This document shows positions 12,001 to 33,477 of a stretch of 60,000 bases of DNA, piece by piece. Numbering within the stretch: the first letter of the stretch is position 1; each line of letters begins with the position of its first letter. The translations under genes and the position numbers were made by a program. The stretch comes from Antedon mediterranea (Eukaryota; Echinodermata; Crinoidea; Comatulida; Antedonidae): the NCBI RefSeq assembly GCF_964355755.1, contig NC_092676.1, positions 20,692,288 through 20,752,287 of the forward strand. The letters run 5' to 3'. The notes under the pieces are model-generated. The model worked only from the letters and a program-made list of their open reading frames with translations, ran no database searches and was not told the origin of the DNA.

Positions 12001-14372
12001 TTTCAAAACATTTGGTAAAGGCATATTTTACATAACTAAAAATAATTGTTAGAGAGTTTTGTCTTACATAATATATAACATACTTCATTTACAGATGCAA
12101 TATTGCCAACACATTACCCTGGCACCTGTGATTGGAACCAGTTCTTCTGTCCACGTGATAAAGTTTGCATCCCAATAGGATGGGTTTGTGATGGAAAAGT
12201 AGACTGTCCTTCAGACCTCTCGGATGAGCCAGCTGATATTAAAAATTGCCGTAAGAGTTTGTTTATTTGACTTAGTAATGTGTGTCTTTAAAGCTTGGTT
12301 CCCACTTGGATGCAAACGACAGTTTGGATGACCCATAGCGTTATGATTGGTCAAATTACTTGCATCGCGTTTACATCATTGTGTTGCGTCCTAGTGGGAA
12401 CAAGCTTAAGAAGTTAAGTTTCCAAAAACATATGAAACTATGGAACAAATTGAGATGAATATTTGTTTTTTATTTTCAGCTAACAATACCAGAACAACTG
12501 TTGAACCAGTCAATGGTAATAATGGTAAGTAAGCATTTTATTATAAACTAAAAATCTAAAATACTATGATACAGAAATGCTTGCACCCACACATTGTCTC
12601 CACTTGTGTTATTGTTGTTTCTATAGTGCGCCGATTGTCCCTCGTTGCCTTAGTTTGCTCAAGTGTTGTATTGTCAGTGTTTCGACTGGTTATCGTTTCT
12701 ATCAAAGTGTTTATAATCATCATAAGATAGTGTCTCAATATGGTAGTGGTCCAACAATTCATATGACCAACAGCTTATTCTCGTTTGAGCTTTTTTATCA
12801 ATGGCCTATTAAACAATAAACAGGAGGATATTTAAAAAACAAATATAATAATCCTTTATGGTAGAGGTGGTTGTATAGTAAAATTTGTAATCTGCCATGT
12901 GACAGGCTTTTTAATTAAATTTTTTTTTATAGAATATGAACCCCAATAGGGGTACATGTAATGGCAGGACGAATATATTTGTGTGAAATAAATTTTAATG
13001 TAGGAATATTGTAAAATGACAAAACTAACTTACCCCTCTGTATGGCTTTGTTTTTTTAGAAGCTGTATTTATAGCTATAGGCGTTATAGTTGCCATTTTG
13101 ATGGTAATCATCCTCATTTTAGTTACGTATATGGTAATGAAGAAAAGACAACAAAAGTAAGTTATGTGTTTCAGATTGTAGTATATAATTTACAATAAAT
13201 ATCAATGCTGTAGGAAATCGTACAATATCATATAGGAACATTATTAATATTGAGTGTTTTATAAAAGGCACAATATTAAATTTAAAAAAATGAATTTATT
13301 AATAATAATAAATTGGACCTATATAGTGCATTATGCAAAGCCTCACTTGCCTAAAAAAAGATATAAAAAGCGGAAAATTAAGAGAACAGAAAGAGTTAAA
13401 AGGGTGAGTTTTCAGAGCAGCCTTAAAATAAGTGATTGAAGTAGCCTGGCAGGTAGAGATTGGTAAACCTTTTTTTATGTTTATTTATAGACGGTTTGGC
13501 GACATAACAAACATGGGAAAATCCGGTGTAGATAATCCTGTGTATGGAACAGATGCGTATGGAGAACCATTAACTGATGTAAGATGCTTTATTATTTGCT
13601 GGCTTAGCAAATAAAGTTTAAAGTATAATTGTAATCTATTACACTATTCATCTTGGTTGGACATTCACCAAAGATGATATAACACACCACTGTATTTCAT
13701 AGTAATTAAAACCAAAGCCACACAAACTGTATTATCTGTATAGCCATACAGGTAAGTTTCTCACTCATAGACTACTAGGGGAAGGATAAAAGACCTAAAA
13801 GGGTATATCGCTTAATGTTAGTAAATAGTAAGACTCATATAACACGATGGGGCCTACAATATTTTATAATCTTTTTATTTAAATTACAGTTTGCAATGAG
13901 TAATGTTGATACCTCAATGTTTGTAGGAGAAAACTATGGAGCAGCTGCCTCAGCCTCATCAGTATGTACACAATTTGATAGCTTTAAAACTATTTAAAAA
14001 TGTATTGTCCCACCAAAACAGGAAAAATGAAGATTAATTAAATCAGACTTTGAATAGGTTATTTATGTAGTTAATCACAATTCTGTGGAAAAAAACGAAA
14101 AAAAAAAAAGTTTTTCACTCATAAAATGACAAAATTGGTCGAAGTGGATAAACGATATTATTTGACATTAAAATGGCATGTTCAACAAACAAATGTTAAG
14201 AATTATTTTTCCAAGGGGAAAATACATCTTTAAACTTTAGTAACAATCAGAAAATATTGAATGGTGTGAAAATAAAATTTTAAAAACAAAATATTTGTCT
14301 TTTCAGAAATCGGGGTTTGACAATGTATTATATGGAGAAGCTGGTGATGTACTAGACGAGGCATTAGCATAA
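10..14372 (+). CDS. MAM/LDLa-repeat type I membrane protein (5' end outside window)
   Basis: Exons read on the plus strand: 10-280, 5091-5249, 5587-5840, 6137-6221, 6429-6551, 7223-7372, 7611-7711, 7959-8132, 8435-8675, 8833-8973, 9450-9800, 10053-10175, 10522-10674, 11129-11271, 11578-11782, 12095-12250, 12480-12524, 13060-13156, 13491-13578, 13890-13961, 14307-14372; all joins are in phase with GT-AG borders. Five MAM domains (the first cut by the window) alternate with five LDL-receptor class A domains. MAM hallmarks are CDFE..LCGW, FWYHMNG and GDIAIDD; LDLa modules have six Cys and the calcium-binding DGSDE motif. Exon 13060-13156 encodes one membrane helix followed by a KKRQQK stop-transfer. 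The tail holds DNPVY (NPxY-type), DAYGEPL and DNVLYGE, which suit endocytic adaptor binding. The layout resembles MAMDC4 (apical endosomal glycoprotein) or MALRD1; orthology cannot be settled. TAA stop at 14370-14372. Confidence 0.9.
424..796. repeat. ATT/AAT-rich intronic stretch
   Basis: The intron between the first two exons holds ATT/AAT microsatellite tracts near 432-462 and 664-705, around a unique-looking segment. No coding signal is seen here. Confidence 0.6.
1490..2205 (+). repeat. Tandem repeats of about 75-110 bp, left foldback arm
   Basis: About eight to ten degenerate units are built around ACCTGCCATCAATATGATGG, TTATGATTATAGATTT and GAACACGTAAGCTACATTTG. Some units have an additional short TGTATAGTACCTGCC step. 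The inverted partner array is at 3720-4205. Confidence 0.8.
2217..3300 (-). pseudogene. Decayed transposon-type gene with C-terminal CXC cysteine cluster
   Basis: Read on the minus strand, broken frames give PIRRIIESGEIPLPNCWSN, LTRFLSEELIRQAPIDKEIV, DTVVVASRDTDVLVILVSHY, then ALIPFHTISGCDTTSYPGKS. After a gap come SDAVHQHIKRAHFQALVW and SPTYFGWELSNG, and finally, after a frameshift, RCRCKKSKLPCTALCRCNN and a TGA at 2217-2219. I recognise this as the style of a multicopy predicted protein of invertebrate genomes with a tesmin/TSO1-like cysteine-rich tail. The DTDVLVL segment resembles PIN/FEN-like nucleases, but that is inference. Several stops and frameshifts make it inactive. Confidence 0.7.
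3330..3689 (+). pseudogene. Inverted duplicate of the 3' end of the CXC-cluster gene
   Basis: The right foldback arm repeats only the C-terminal part of the gene on the opposite strand: SDAVHQHHIKRAHFQALV, SPTYFGWELSNGKLQPVL, YCGCKTRC, then after a frameshift RCRCKKSKLPCTALICYCNN. So the arms captured the 3' half of the gene and the middle keeps the rest in single copy. Confidence 0.7.
3720..4205 (-). repeat. Tandem repeats, right foldback arm
   Basis: This is the inverted counterpart of the array at 1490-2205, with fewer units (about six). The complement of the CCATCAATATGATGG core recurs. An open frame across these units is an artefact of the repeat. Confidence 0.8.
6705..6842. mobile_element. 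Short hAT-like MITE (TGGCGTAATGC end)
   Basis: It starts AATGGCGTAATGCAGAGG and ends near GGGTGTCGTTATGCTACTG, giving an imperfect inverted end of CAGTRGCRTAA type. The middle is rich in GGCCCC. A second copy, split by another insertion, is at 28387-29113. Confidence 0.65.
7447..7572. mobile_element. Degraded copy of the AAGCTCTGTCTACACT palindromic MITE
   Basis: The right end ACACTAGTTTGATAGTGTAG followed by AACAGAGCTTTA matches the family at 10206-10347. The left end is eroded. It lies in an intron of the MAM/LDLa gene. Confidence 0.55.
7817..7910 (+). repeat. Dispersed repeat (TTTTGATTTAGC...CACTGATACCCA)
   Basis: Related copies are at 34195-34295 (same strand) and about 56037-56110 (opposite strand). 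All share TTTTGATTTAGC, CTCCATTGAGATC and CACTGATACCCA blocks. It is probably the tail of a retroelement or SINE; family unknown. Confidence 0.6.
10206..10347. mobile_element. Palindromic MITE, near-complete copy
   Basis: About 140 bp bounded by TA. It opens AAAGCTCTATCTACACTATC and closes with the reverse complement form GATGTAGACAGAGCTTTA; inside it TGACAAAAAAGTGTGATGTG is mirrored by CACATCACCTTTTTTTGTCA. The family recurs at 7447, 20283, 53753, 54797 and as a fragment at 57673. Confidence 0.8.
12288..12410. mobile_element. Short inverted-repeat element (AAGCTTGGTTCCCACT)
   Basis: The left end AAGCTTGGTTCCCACTTGGA mirrors the right end CCTAGTGGGAACAAGCTT. The CATCGCG and GTTGCGTC boxes inside resemble an element at 56612-56890, so both probably belong to one MITE family. 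Confidence 0.6.
14001..14240. repeat. Dispersed MITE-like repeat, copy 1
   Basis: It has TGTATTGTCCCACCAAAACA, then AAAAATGAAGATTAAT, TTAATCAC and a run of A, and ends near CAAGGGGAAAATACATCTTT. Copies at 15062-15345 and 19132-19500 have the same order of boxes. The ends form an imperfect TGTATTGTCCCCC inverted repeat. Confidence 0.65.
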
Positions 14373-14965
14373 ATTTAGTTTATTTTATTATAGTATTACT
14401 GCCTTTACATTTTGTGTTTCTTGTATATTACAATATACAGTATTGATAGAATTGTCCTTACTTTTGCTCATTGATATATTAATATATGTCCACTTAAATG
14501 AAGTGCCTACTAAATGGCCAATCACACATGGTGGAACTGTTAAGCATTTTTATATAATAGACACCTGCAAAATGCACTCACAAACATATTTTCAATTAAG
14601 CAGTGTTATGAATGAATTGCATTTTTAAATAATATCAGAAGTTTATTTTCCCCAAACAGAATTATTGGATACCATGAGAGAACTCCTTTCATTACAGCAC
14701 ATTATACTTATCTTCATAACCTACAAATTAAACCTATTATATAGAATTTAACTGGGCGTGTTTATACATGAACTGTAATTGCATTTATCAAAACTATAGA
14801 TATGTTTGTATGTGTGTATTTTAAAAGTCAAATGCCATACAGGACCGTCACACTTTCTCTTTCTTTTGGTCTCACAAAATAATGTAAATACAAATAGAAA
14901 CAGTTTAAAATTGTGAAAGCTTGTTTAAGTAATATGTAGAGTATATTTTAAATGTATTAACTTGA

Positions 14966-14971
14966 AATAAA
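14966..14971 (+). terminator. Poly(A) signal AATAAA of the MAM/LDLa gene
   Basis: This canonical hexamer lies about 0.6 kb after the TAA stop, and a TTTGTGATGTGGTTTTGTTG GU-rich stretch follows. It is the most plausible 3' end of the transcript. Confidence 0.55.
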
Positions 14972-15061
14972 AGAATTCAACAATAATTGTTTGTGATGTG
15001 GTTTTGTTGTTTCAGATTTTTGTTTAAAAATGTTATAAAATGTTGTACTCGATTAATACTT

Positions 15062-15345
15062 TAATCATGTATTGTCCCCCAAAAACATGAAAAATGAAGA
15101 TTAATAAAATAAAACTTAGAATAGACCATTTTGCAGTTTTAATAAAGTTATTCACTTCTGTAGAAAAAAAGCAGCAAAAATAATTCTTTCACTTGTAAAA
15201 AGACAAAAAAAATGGTTAATTTTAACCAAAACCATTGTCTGACAGATAATTTAGGTATTTTTTTGCTTCAAATTGAATAACTAATGTGACATTAAAATGG
15301 CATATTTATATCTAATTCTTACAATTCAATCTATAGCACTATAAC
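15062..15345. repeat. Dispersed MITE-like repeat, copy 2
   Basis: It begins TGTATTGTCCCCCAAAAACA and carries the same AAAAATGAAGATTAATAAAA and GTAGAAAAAAA boxes as the copies at 14001 and 19132. The far end is less clear. Confidence 0.65.
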
Positions 15346-15364
15346 AGTATATTTTCTAACACAT

Positions 15365-15640
15365 AATATATCTAAAGCCCGCGCAAGTTGCATTCTGAAG
15401 ATTCAACCAATCAGCGCACAGGAACTTTGTAAATAATTATGACGTTTTGCATGCAGCAGACGATTTGAATGCCAACATATATTGTGATTGTTGATACATG
15501 TGTCGGATTTATACTGGGATTTTATTCTTTAATTTGAGGAAAACTATTGTTTTATGGAAGTTATAGTAACCAGACTACAAATAAAAACTTGAAGGCTACT
15601 ATTACCAGGCATTTAATTACAATACTTGGAGCAAAAGGTA
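15365..15640 (+). promoter_or_regulatory. Possible promoter and non-coding first exon
   Basis: This GC-richer patch has a CCAAT box (CAACCAATCAGCGC), a CRE-like TGACGTTT and, 200 bp on, a good donor AAAAG|GTATGT at about 15639. No downstream plus-strand coding exon was found, so it could start a non-coding RNA or be chance. Confidence 0.25.
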
Positions 15641-18266
15641 TGTTTTTTAGCTAGATAGCTAGGCTAAGTTTAGCTGGTCCTCTCATGAGTCTTAAGTATT
15701 GGTATGGTAGGCGCCCAGGGAGCATCCAAATCGGCATAGGCCTAGACTTATAGGTAGGCTTAGCCAAGTCAAAGCTAGATTGATGAAGGCCAGGTCATGT
15801 ACACTATGGATGTCTAACTATAATCTATCATGTCAAACAAAGTTGACATAAATTCGTTTTAATACTTATACTGTACCTATTAATTTAAAGTAAAATTAAA
15901 TCAATTTTTTAAAAACATGTCTGTACCAAAGTACAGATACAGAACAGGGAGAGTGGTTTAATATTTATTGTAGGCTATGCTCGTCATAAACATAGCTTAT
16001 GGGTTGCACAGATTGCTTTTGCTAAATAATTACATTAATAATGTTTAATTAAATAAGATGCAAAATACAGAGTTAAGCACTGAACAACCAACAGAAAATG
16101 TTTTAATTATCAATTTTGCTGAATATCAGCAGAAGTTGTAGCTTAGTTTTTGTGTCTTGGTACCAATCCCAAGGTTTTGGGTTACTAACATACTCACATT
16201 GACATAACAAATCAACAAAAACGTCTGGTTATTTTAATATTTATGTTATTCAGGTACATAAGTACAGCTATTGTATTGCACATCTACAACATAAAGAAAT
16301 GAAATACAAACATCTTATCACACAGACATGAGGATAATACAGTAAATGGTAAAGAAAAGTTGAATGCTAGTACTAATTGACATTACGCAGCACCCCAAAA
16401 GACAATTATATATTTTATTTTACTAGACCTACTTTTATATCAATATACATTTCAATTAAATTTTCATCTTTTCTTAAAACAAAATAGTCCCTCTTTCAAA
16501 TTAAAATATAGATTATTTTCCCATTTTATACACCTCATGAATAAATTATGCTTTATATACTTCTTTTAATGATTTAATTATTTTTCATTTTTACTGAACT
16601 TTACGTTTACTAAATTGTAATATTTTGTTATTATTGTACCGTAGACTACTATAGAATCGTACATCTTGATATGAAAAGAAAAATAATATGGTTATGTTTG
16701 TAATTTGAATACATTAAATAATTTACACTTTCCTATACATGCTTTGATGATAGTTACTTTATACACAAATACCTTAGTAGGAAATATTTGTATACTTTTT
16801 AAATGTTTACACATGTTTTTTGCGACAAAAAAGAACAACACCTGTTTATAAGTAGTACAATTTATCAGTGAAACATCCACATCATCTCATAATGAAAATT
16901 AAAAAGTCACAAGGGTATCTAAAAAAGGACCTTAACTTGATTGAAAATAAACTTAAACTTAAATGATATCAACATAAACATTATATTCAAGTTATGAATA
17001 TATAATAGCTAGCACATTCAATTTAAACTTTAAAATAATAATTTTAAAAAATACATGTTTTCAGTATTTTGTTAAAACAGTTTCTGCAAATTAGTAGTAG
17101 TAGTTACCAATTTTAGAACTGCGGAATGTAACATAATTAAGTACGACGATTCTATACATAGAATAAAGCATTGGAAGTGAAAATATATTAATCATACTTA
17201 CTAAATTTATATAATGACCAGCTGAGAAATATGAATATCATAAATCTAGTAACTATTCCTCAGCAGCCCATTTATTTAACGAGTTAAATACTATAACATC
17301 AAGGCGAAAAACAATCAGTGCATTGAAATGCAATAATAATGAGCAAATTTAATTGCTGTTTGTTTTATAATATTTATAGCATAAATTATAAATAATAAGT
17401 ACCAGGAATTTTTATTGGTAACAAATTTGCACAATAAAATAATCTGAAAGACAGGGAAAAATATACTACTGTAATTATACTGTATAATATATTAATAAAT
17501 TAGCTTAATAATTAATTCTCCTTATTGCAAATATTGGAAAGCAATTACTCTTTTTACAAATCCCATTGATATTGACTTCAGTTTGAAAGCGAATTTTTTA
17601 ATTAAATAAAAATATAAGAAAGGTTTATACATAAACTTTATTGATAGAATGGGATGATATTCAACCTACTTACTATAATAATTTATAAGGTGGTATAAAA
17701 ATTAAAAGTTTGAAAAAAAAACTTTCAGTTTAAGAAACTTTACTAATAGTATATAAACATAAAATAGTTTTAGGATGCCTCACCCTTTGTGTTGAATATG
17801 TATTTTTGGGGCAGATTACACAAGTAAGTGAAATCCACTCTGAGACTACATGCCATTATTCCCAAATATTGACACCCCTTGAAATAAAACTGATTGACCT
17901 GTGAAATTTCACCTTTTCTCCCACCAGTACTGGGTGCATTGTAACTATCAGAGAGCAACACCTTTTTACAATTCATAGTCCACTGCTTCTCAATCCACCA
18001 AACATTCATTCATCTATTTAGGAATACCAATTTATATCATATATTATATATTTATATATTCTAATTAATCAGTATAGGCATTTACCACTAACATTAAACA
18101 CACATCACTTTTAAATAAATCTTTCTATCAATGCTTACTGTAGCTTTTTTACATAATCTACAGCTGCTATTACTTGAGTTGAATTCTTTGAGGAGTGAAG
18201 AAATCTTCATGCTTAATAATACAATAAATACTTCATTGTTTAGACTGGAATGTACAAAGTACGTAC

Positions 18267-29279
<11,013 letters not shown>

Positions 29280-29310
29280 TTATATTGGTTTAAGAATGTC
29301 CGACGAGTAC

Positions 29311-30991
29311 TGAAAGAAAGACATGGTTCATAACATTATGATGAATACAATTAGAAAGGACAACATCAAGGTCACACTCCATCTACGCTTGAGAACATCG
29401 TGCCTCTGTGATCCTAACTCAGGCTGGACCGAGAAACCTAACAGAAAAAAATCCTCTAGGCAATGGTGAGAAAGGATGATGATGTAAAGACGATGGTTTT
29501 AGTAAAATAACACACAAATTGGTACAAATAAATAATGATATTTATTCATTCATCTTCCTATTCACTGTTCAGAATAATAAAAGCCTAACCTAACCTGGTT
29601 TATTTATTTGTATTAATATTAAAAACTCCATTATTTATTATTAATTATTCATTCATTTCATGCATCTCATTATAATTATTTAAAAAAAAAAAAATTATAG
29701 GCCTAGCCTAGGCCTGGCCTATAGTACGGTAAGGTAAGGATTCAATTTTCTACCTACCTATGGTAATAATGTCTAAAATACAGGCTGTCCCTACTAGTCT
29801 ACTATACACCACATATGCAGCAGCAGGGTTCTTCGTCGGATTTTCCTTCCGGCAACAAACCCTTCCACCACCACCTGTGTAGCTCTGTACTCGAAGATGA
29901 GTCGTTGGTCAGCTACACGATACGACGGGACGACGTCCACCGGGCGTCCACCAGCTGTTTCGTTCAATCAACCAAGTTTTTGTCCTTAAAAACCTAATTA
30001 TGAGTGGTTTAATAGCCAATGTGGTTTCTTATTATAAATAGACGTAGATCGGCAAATAAATCACCAGGTGAACTTGAATAAAATTGAAGAAAACCTTAAT
30101 TATTAAATCAAGACACACGTCAATAATGTTGAAATGGTTGGTTGTCACTTGGTCACGGCTGAATGATCGCTAGATTGTTGTTGTTAGAACAATTATTATT
30201 GACCATACGTTTTGTCAAGCAGCAAAATAACGGTGTTTGATTGGTTGAGTACCAAATTAGATAACAAAAACTTCTCACACAGCTTGTACAAAATAAATTG
30301 AGGGCGCTATATACAGATTATTGAATCTGAACAAATTTTTTGAGAAAGCTATAATAATAATAATTTATTGGAAACTTCACTTTTACAACAGGGGCACACT
30401 TTGATGATAAAGGTGCGTTCAAGTAATAACATACACGAGTAAATTAAATTATTAACTTAAAAATAAATCAAAATGAATCAGTGAAAGCTATAAATGAGTG
30501 AAAGCTATAAATGGAAAAACGATAGAACGGCCGGAAATATCTTTTTTGATACGTGATGGCTTTATTTCCCAGTATTTTATTTTATTTTTTTTTTTATTTC
30601 ATCATCACCCTACAGTGACCAAACGTCACCAAACGTATATATTTAGGCTAAAGAATTTATATTATCCTTATTAAGAAAATTATAAATAAAAATTATAAAG
30701 AAAAAAAAAAATCCGGATTTTTTAGATATTCATTCATACTTTTATTAGTATATATTAATTTCAATTCGTGTCACCGTTGCTTTATCCGGTGAGCTGCTCA
30801 ATTGATTGGTCCAATGACCGACTCTATTATTGATAAATTATATTGATTGACGTTCTGGTCCTCTTATTATTATTCTCTTATATGAAAGTCGAATCACCCG
30901 AATACCATTGGATCGTTTAATCATCAGAGTTCATGAATTGTTGTCAGTCATTGTCATAATAGTTCATCATTATCATCAGTAACCAAATATA
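29311..30991. other. Upstream region of RUNDC1 and 3' flank of the next gene
   Basis: It should hold the RUNDC1 5' non-coding exon and promoter; GATTGGTT near 30239 is an inverted CCAAT box. A dispersed repeat is at 30355-30445. No coding exon was recognised. Confidence 0.4.
30355..30445 (+). repeat. Dispersed repeat (AATAATTTATTGG...AAGGTGCGT)
   Basis: It shares AATAATTTATTGG, a CACTTT block, CACACTT and AAGGTGCGT with the copy at 34535-34640. Probably the tail of one retroelement family; type unknown. Confidence 0.55.
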
Positions 30992-32218
30992 TCAGACAGG
31001 CACTAGAATACTTCGACGTTTCTTACTACTAGTAGTAGGACTGTCAGCAAACATTTTTGCAAGGTTTAAAGCATTTGATTTATAAGCTTTGATTCCATAT
31101 TTCAGTTTAGAACAAAGTGCGCATCGTTTCCTTTCCCGTTTGTTTGCGTGCACCTCTACGGTTGGGTCGAAATTAGTAACTTTCCTTGACCGACGAATCC
31201 GACGGCCTAATGACTTGTTGGAGACAAGTGGTGGCAGTGGTGGTAATGGTCTTGGTGGCATACTGTCTGGTTTATCCAATGCAGCTTGTGCCACTTCATC
31301 TGGTTGTTCAAACATTGGCTTTGGCGGCAGCTTCCTTAATTTATATGAAGATACACTTCCAGTAATTTCTTTAGTTGGTAGATCGTCATCTTTTGAGCTT
31401 TTCAAAGTCAGTGATGATCTTCTAGATTTACTTGGCACACGCGCCTTTTTTGATTCCGATAAATCAAGTGCAGACTTGGCAGTAATGATGGTCTGTTTTG
31501 GTAACTCTGGAAGCTTCCTCGGTGATGGTTTTAGTGCAGCTACATTTGGCAACACTGGAAGCTTCCTTGGTAACGTTTGTACCACATCCACTTGTTGAGT
31601 TGGTAAATCAGGTACCAGATGCTGATTCGGTTTACTAGCGGCTTTCTTTGATGATTTCATTGCCTGCTTTCTCTCCTTTTTTGTCATATCTGTAACCTCC
31701 AGCTTCGAACGTGATATATTTGACGGCTTTCGTGGTTTGGCCACTGCCACATCAGGTATTGGAAGCTTTCTTGGTAAGACATCTTTTTTCGGCAAAGGTG
31801 GTACTCTCTGAGGCAATACTGGTAGCTTTCTTGGTTTAGCTACGTTATATTCATCCCTTTCTTCTACAACCTATATGTAATTGTTTAAAAACATGTAATT
31901 ATTATTGCAAACAATCAATATTAATTTTGGTGTCCTATAAAAATTATAAAACGGTTAACGGCCAACTATCGTTAATTAATGAGTTAAGTTATTCACGATG
32001 GGGAATCGTCTAACTCAATTATTGCTCAAATTCCAACCTTCACACAAGAAACTATTATGTAACATAATATGGCGTAATACATTGTAATTTTGTTTTGTAA
32101 ATTTATAGCCAACCTGTGTGCGGTCGGTAACTTCTGAATGGGCATCATTTTTCTGGAGAACTGCGGCGGATTGCACAATCTTCGGCGGCTTCACAGGTTT
32201 ACTCAAAATGCTTCCCAT
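30992..32218 (-). CDS. Unrecognised, putatively myristoylated protein with PRKLP-type repeats
   Basis: Two coding exons: 32218-32114 and 31870-30992, joined in phase 0 (donor ACACAG|GT, acceptor ATATAG|GT), giving 327 residues. The N-terminus MGSILSK has Gly2 and Ser6, which fits N-myristoylation, so a membrane location is likely. The rest is low-complexity and basic, with repeats PRKLPVLP (twice), PRKLPIP, PRKLPELP, LRKLPPKP and PPRPLPPLPPL; such proline-rich motifs often bind SH3 domains. Near the C-terminus is a CALCSKLKYG segment, then SKKRRSILVPV and TGA. No family was recognised. The clean reading frame and splice borders make it a likely real gene. Confidence 0.7.
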
Positions 32219-33477
32219 AATTGTAATTAAAATAACTACTGTGCTATTCTAAGCAATAAAATAAATAATTTCAAAAGATTTTAAGGTGAATCTAGTGAAA
32301 ACGAAAGTCGAATTTTTGAAAACAACGGAGCGAAATTATTTTCGTGTCGATAGTTTGAGTCGAAACGATGTATTGTCGTGTTTGATTAGGAGCGTATTTA
32401 AGTTTCATTTGTTTCGTCAACAATCGTATCTAAAACACTCTAGTTGCCCAACAACAGTGTGCGTTATGAAACATACGCGCGTGCGCCATTAGCAACACAT
32501 CGCGTGGAAATGACGTACGGAACGCCAAGATCGTCTGAATTCGTAGTTTACTGGATTAAAAAAAAAATCAAAAGACGCTTTTTAAAATGAACATCAATTT
32601 TAATGCTGTATACCAGAAACGTATCTAATACGGTACACAATCTTTCTTATAAAAATAACTAGACATGGTTACTGTTTTCTAAACTTAATAGACCAAATCC
32701 ACCAAATCGTGCTTATGCTATTATTGTATCATACTTATGCTATTGTTATCATACCACCACTGAGTATAGTATGTTCAATAGTTTTTTTTTGTCTTATTTA
32801 GGATCAACCCACTTTTATTTCTTCATCAATAAAATGTTCGTTTACAATGCATTGCACTTTATGTTCAATAAATTTATGCAATATCACTTATTAAAAGGGA
32901 AATCATAGTCTAAAACATCAATACAATTAATCATCTGCAAACACTTCATCTATCTTTTAGCATAGTGTGTAAAAGTTTTGCAGTACAATTTTATTTTTAT
33001 TTATTGTCTGGGTAAAGATGTTTCTTGCTAATTTCAAAGTGTTTTCTTTTTATAGTAAAAAAAAATCTTTGGCATACATATTTAAATTTTAATTCAAAAT
33101 ACAATCATTCCATTTATTTGCAGTACCCGCTGCTTTTAAAAACTAAAATTTAATGAAACCCTTATGAAGAACAATAAAAAATATTAAAATATTTGTTTAA
33201 CTGTAACAGTTGTTAAACATTCTTACTTCTTTTATAACAAGCATTTATAACATTCAAATAATTATTTTTTGGATGATCTAAAGTCAAATAAAAATCGTAA
33301 AACTTACGTTTTTTACTCTATCTTTTTTATTTGAATTGGATCATCCAAAAGAAAAATTATTTGAATACTATACAGAGATCCAGATGAACCTTTTTACTAA
33401 CATTTATAACATGGAATTATATCTGTCCACTAATATAACATTTTCTATACACTCTCTCTATTATAGTTTTAATGAGT
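32219..33477. other. Intergenic region with a large hairpin
   Basis: The region next to 32219 is the likely promoter of the PRKLP-repeat gene. The right half should be the 3' UTR of the CTR-like gene. An imperfect hairpin of about 105 bp is at 33258-33364. No further gene was recognised. Confidence 0.45.
33258..33364. repeat. Imperfect hairpin downstream of the CTR-like gene
   Basis: CAAATAATTATTTTTTGGAT and GATC...CAAATAAAA on the left are mirrored by TTTTATTTGA...GATCATCCAAAAG and AAATTATTTGA on the right. It may be a MITE or a structure in the 3' UTR. Confidence 0.6.

Larger units (their letters stand above)
14973..18266. other. Intergenic stretch between convergent genes
   Basis: This gap separates the MAM/LDLa gene (plus) from RUNDC1 (minus). 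It holds one dispersed MITE-like copy (15062-15345), a promoter-like patch (15365-15640) and otherwise AT-rich sequence. The part next to 18266 should include the RUNDC1 3' UTR. Short open frames here show no coding character. Confidence 0.5.

Noticed and set aside
31089-31598. 169-codon plus-strand open frame
   Set aside because: It is antisense to the PRKLP-repeat exon, whose codon pattern, splice borders and protein repeats are better.
32286-32492. 68-codon plus-strand frame upstream of the PRKLP-repeat gene
   Set aside because: It lies in the probable promoter, has no recognised motif and no splice context.
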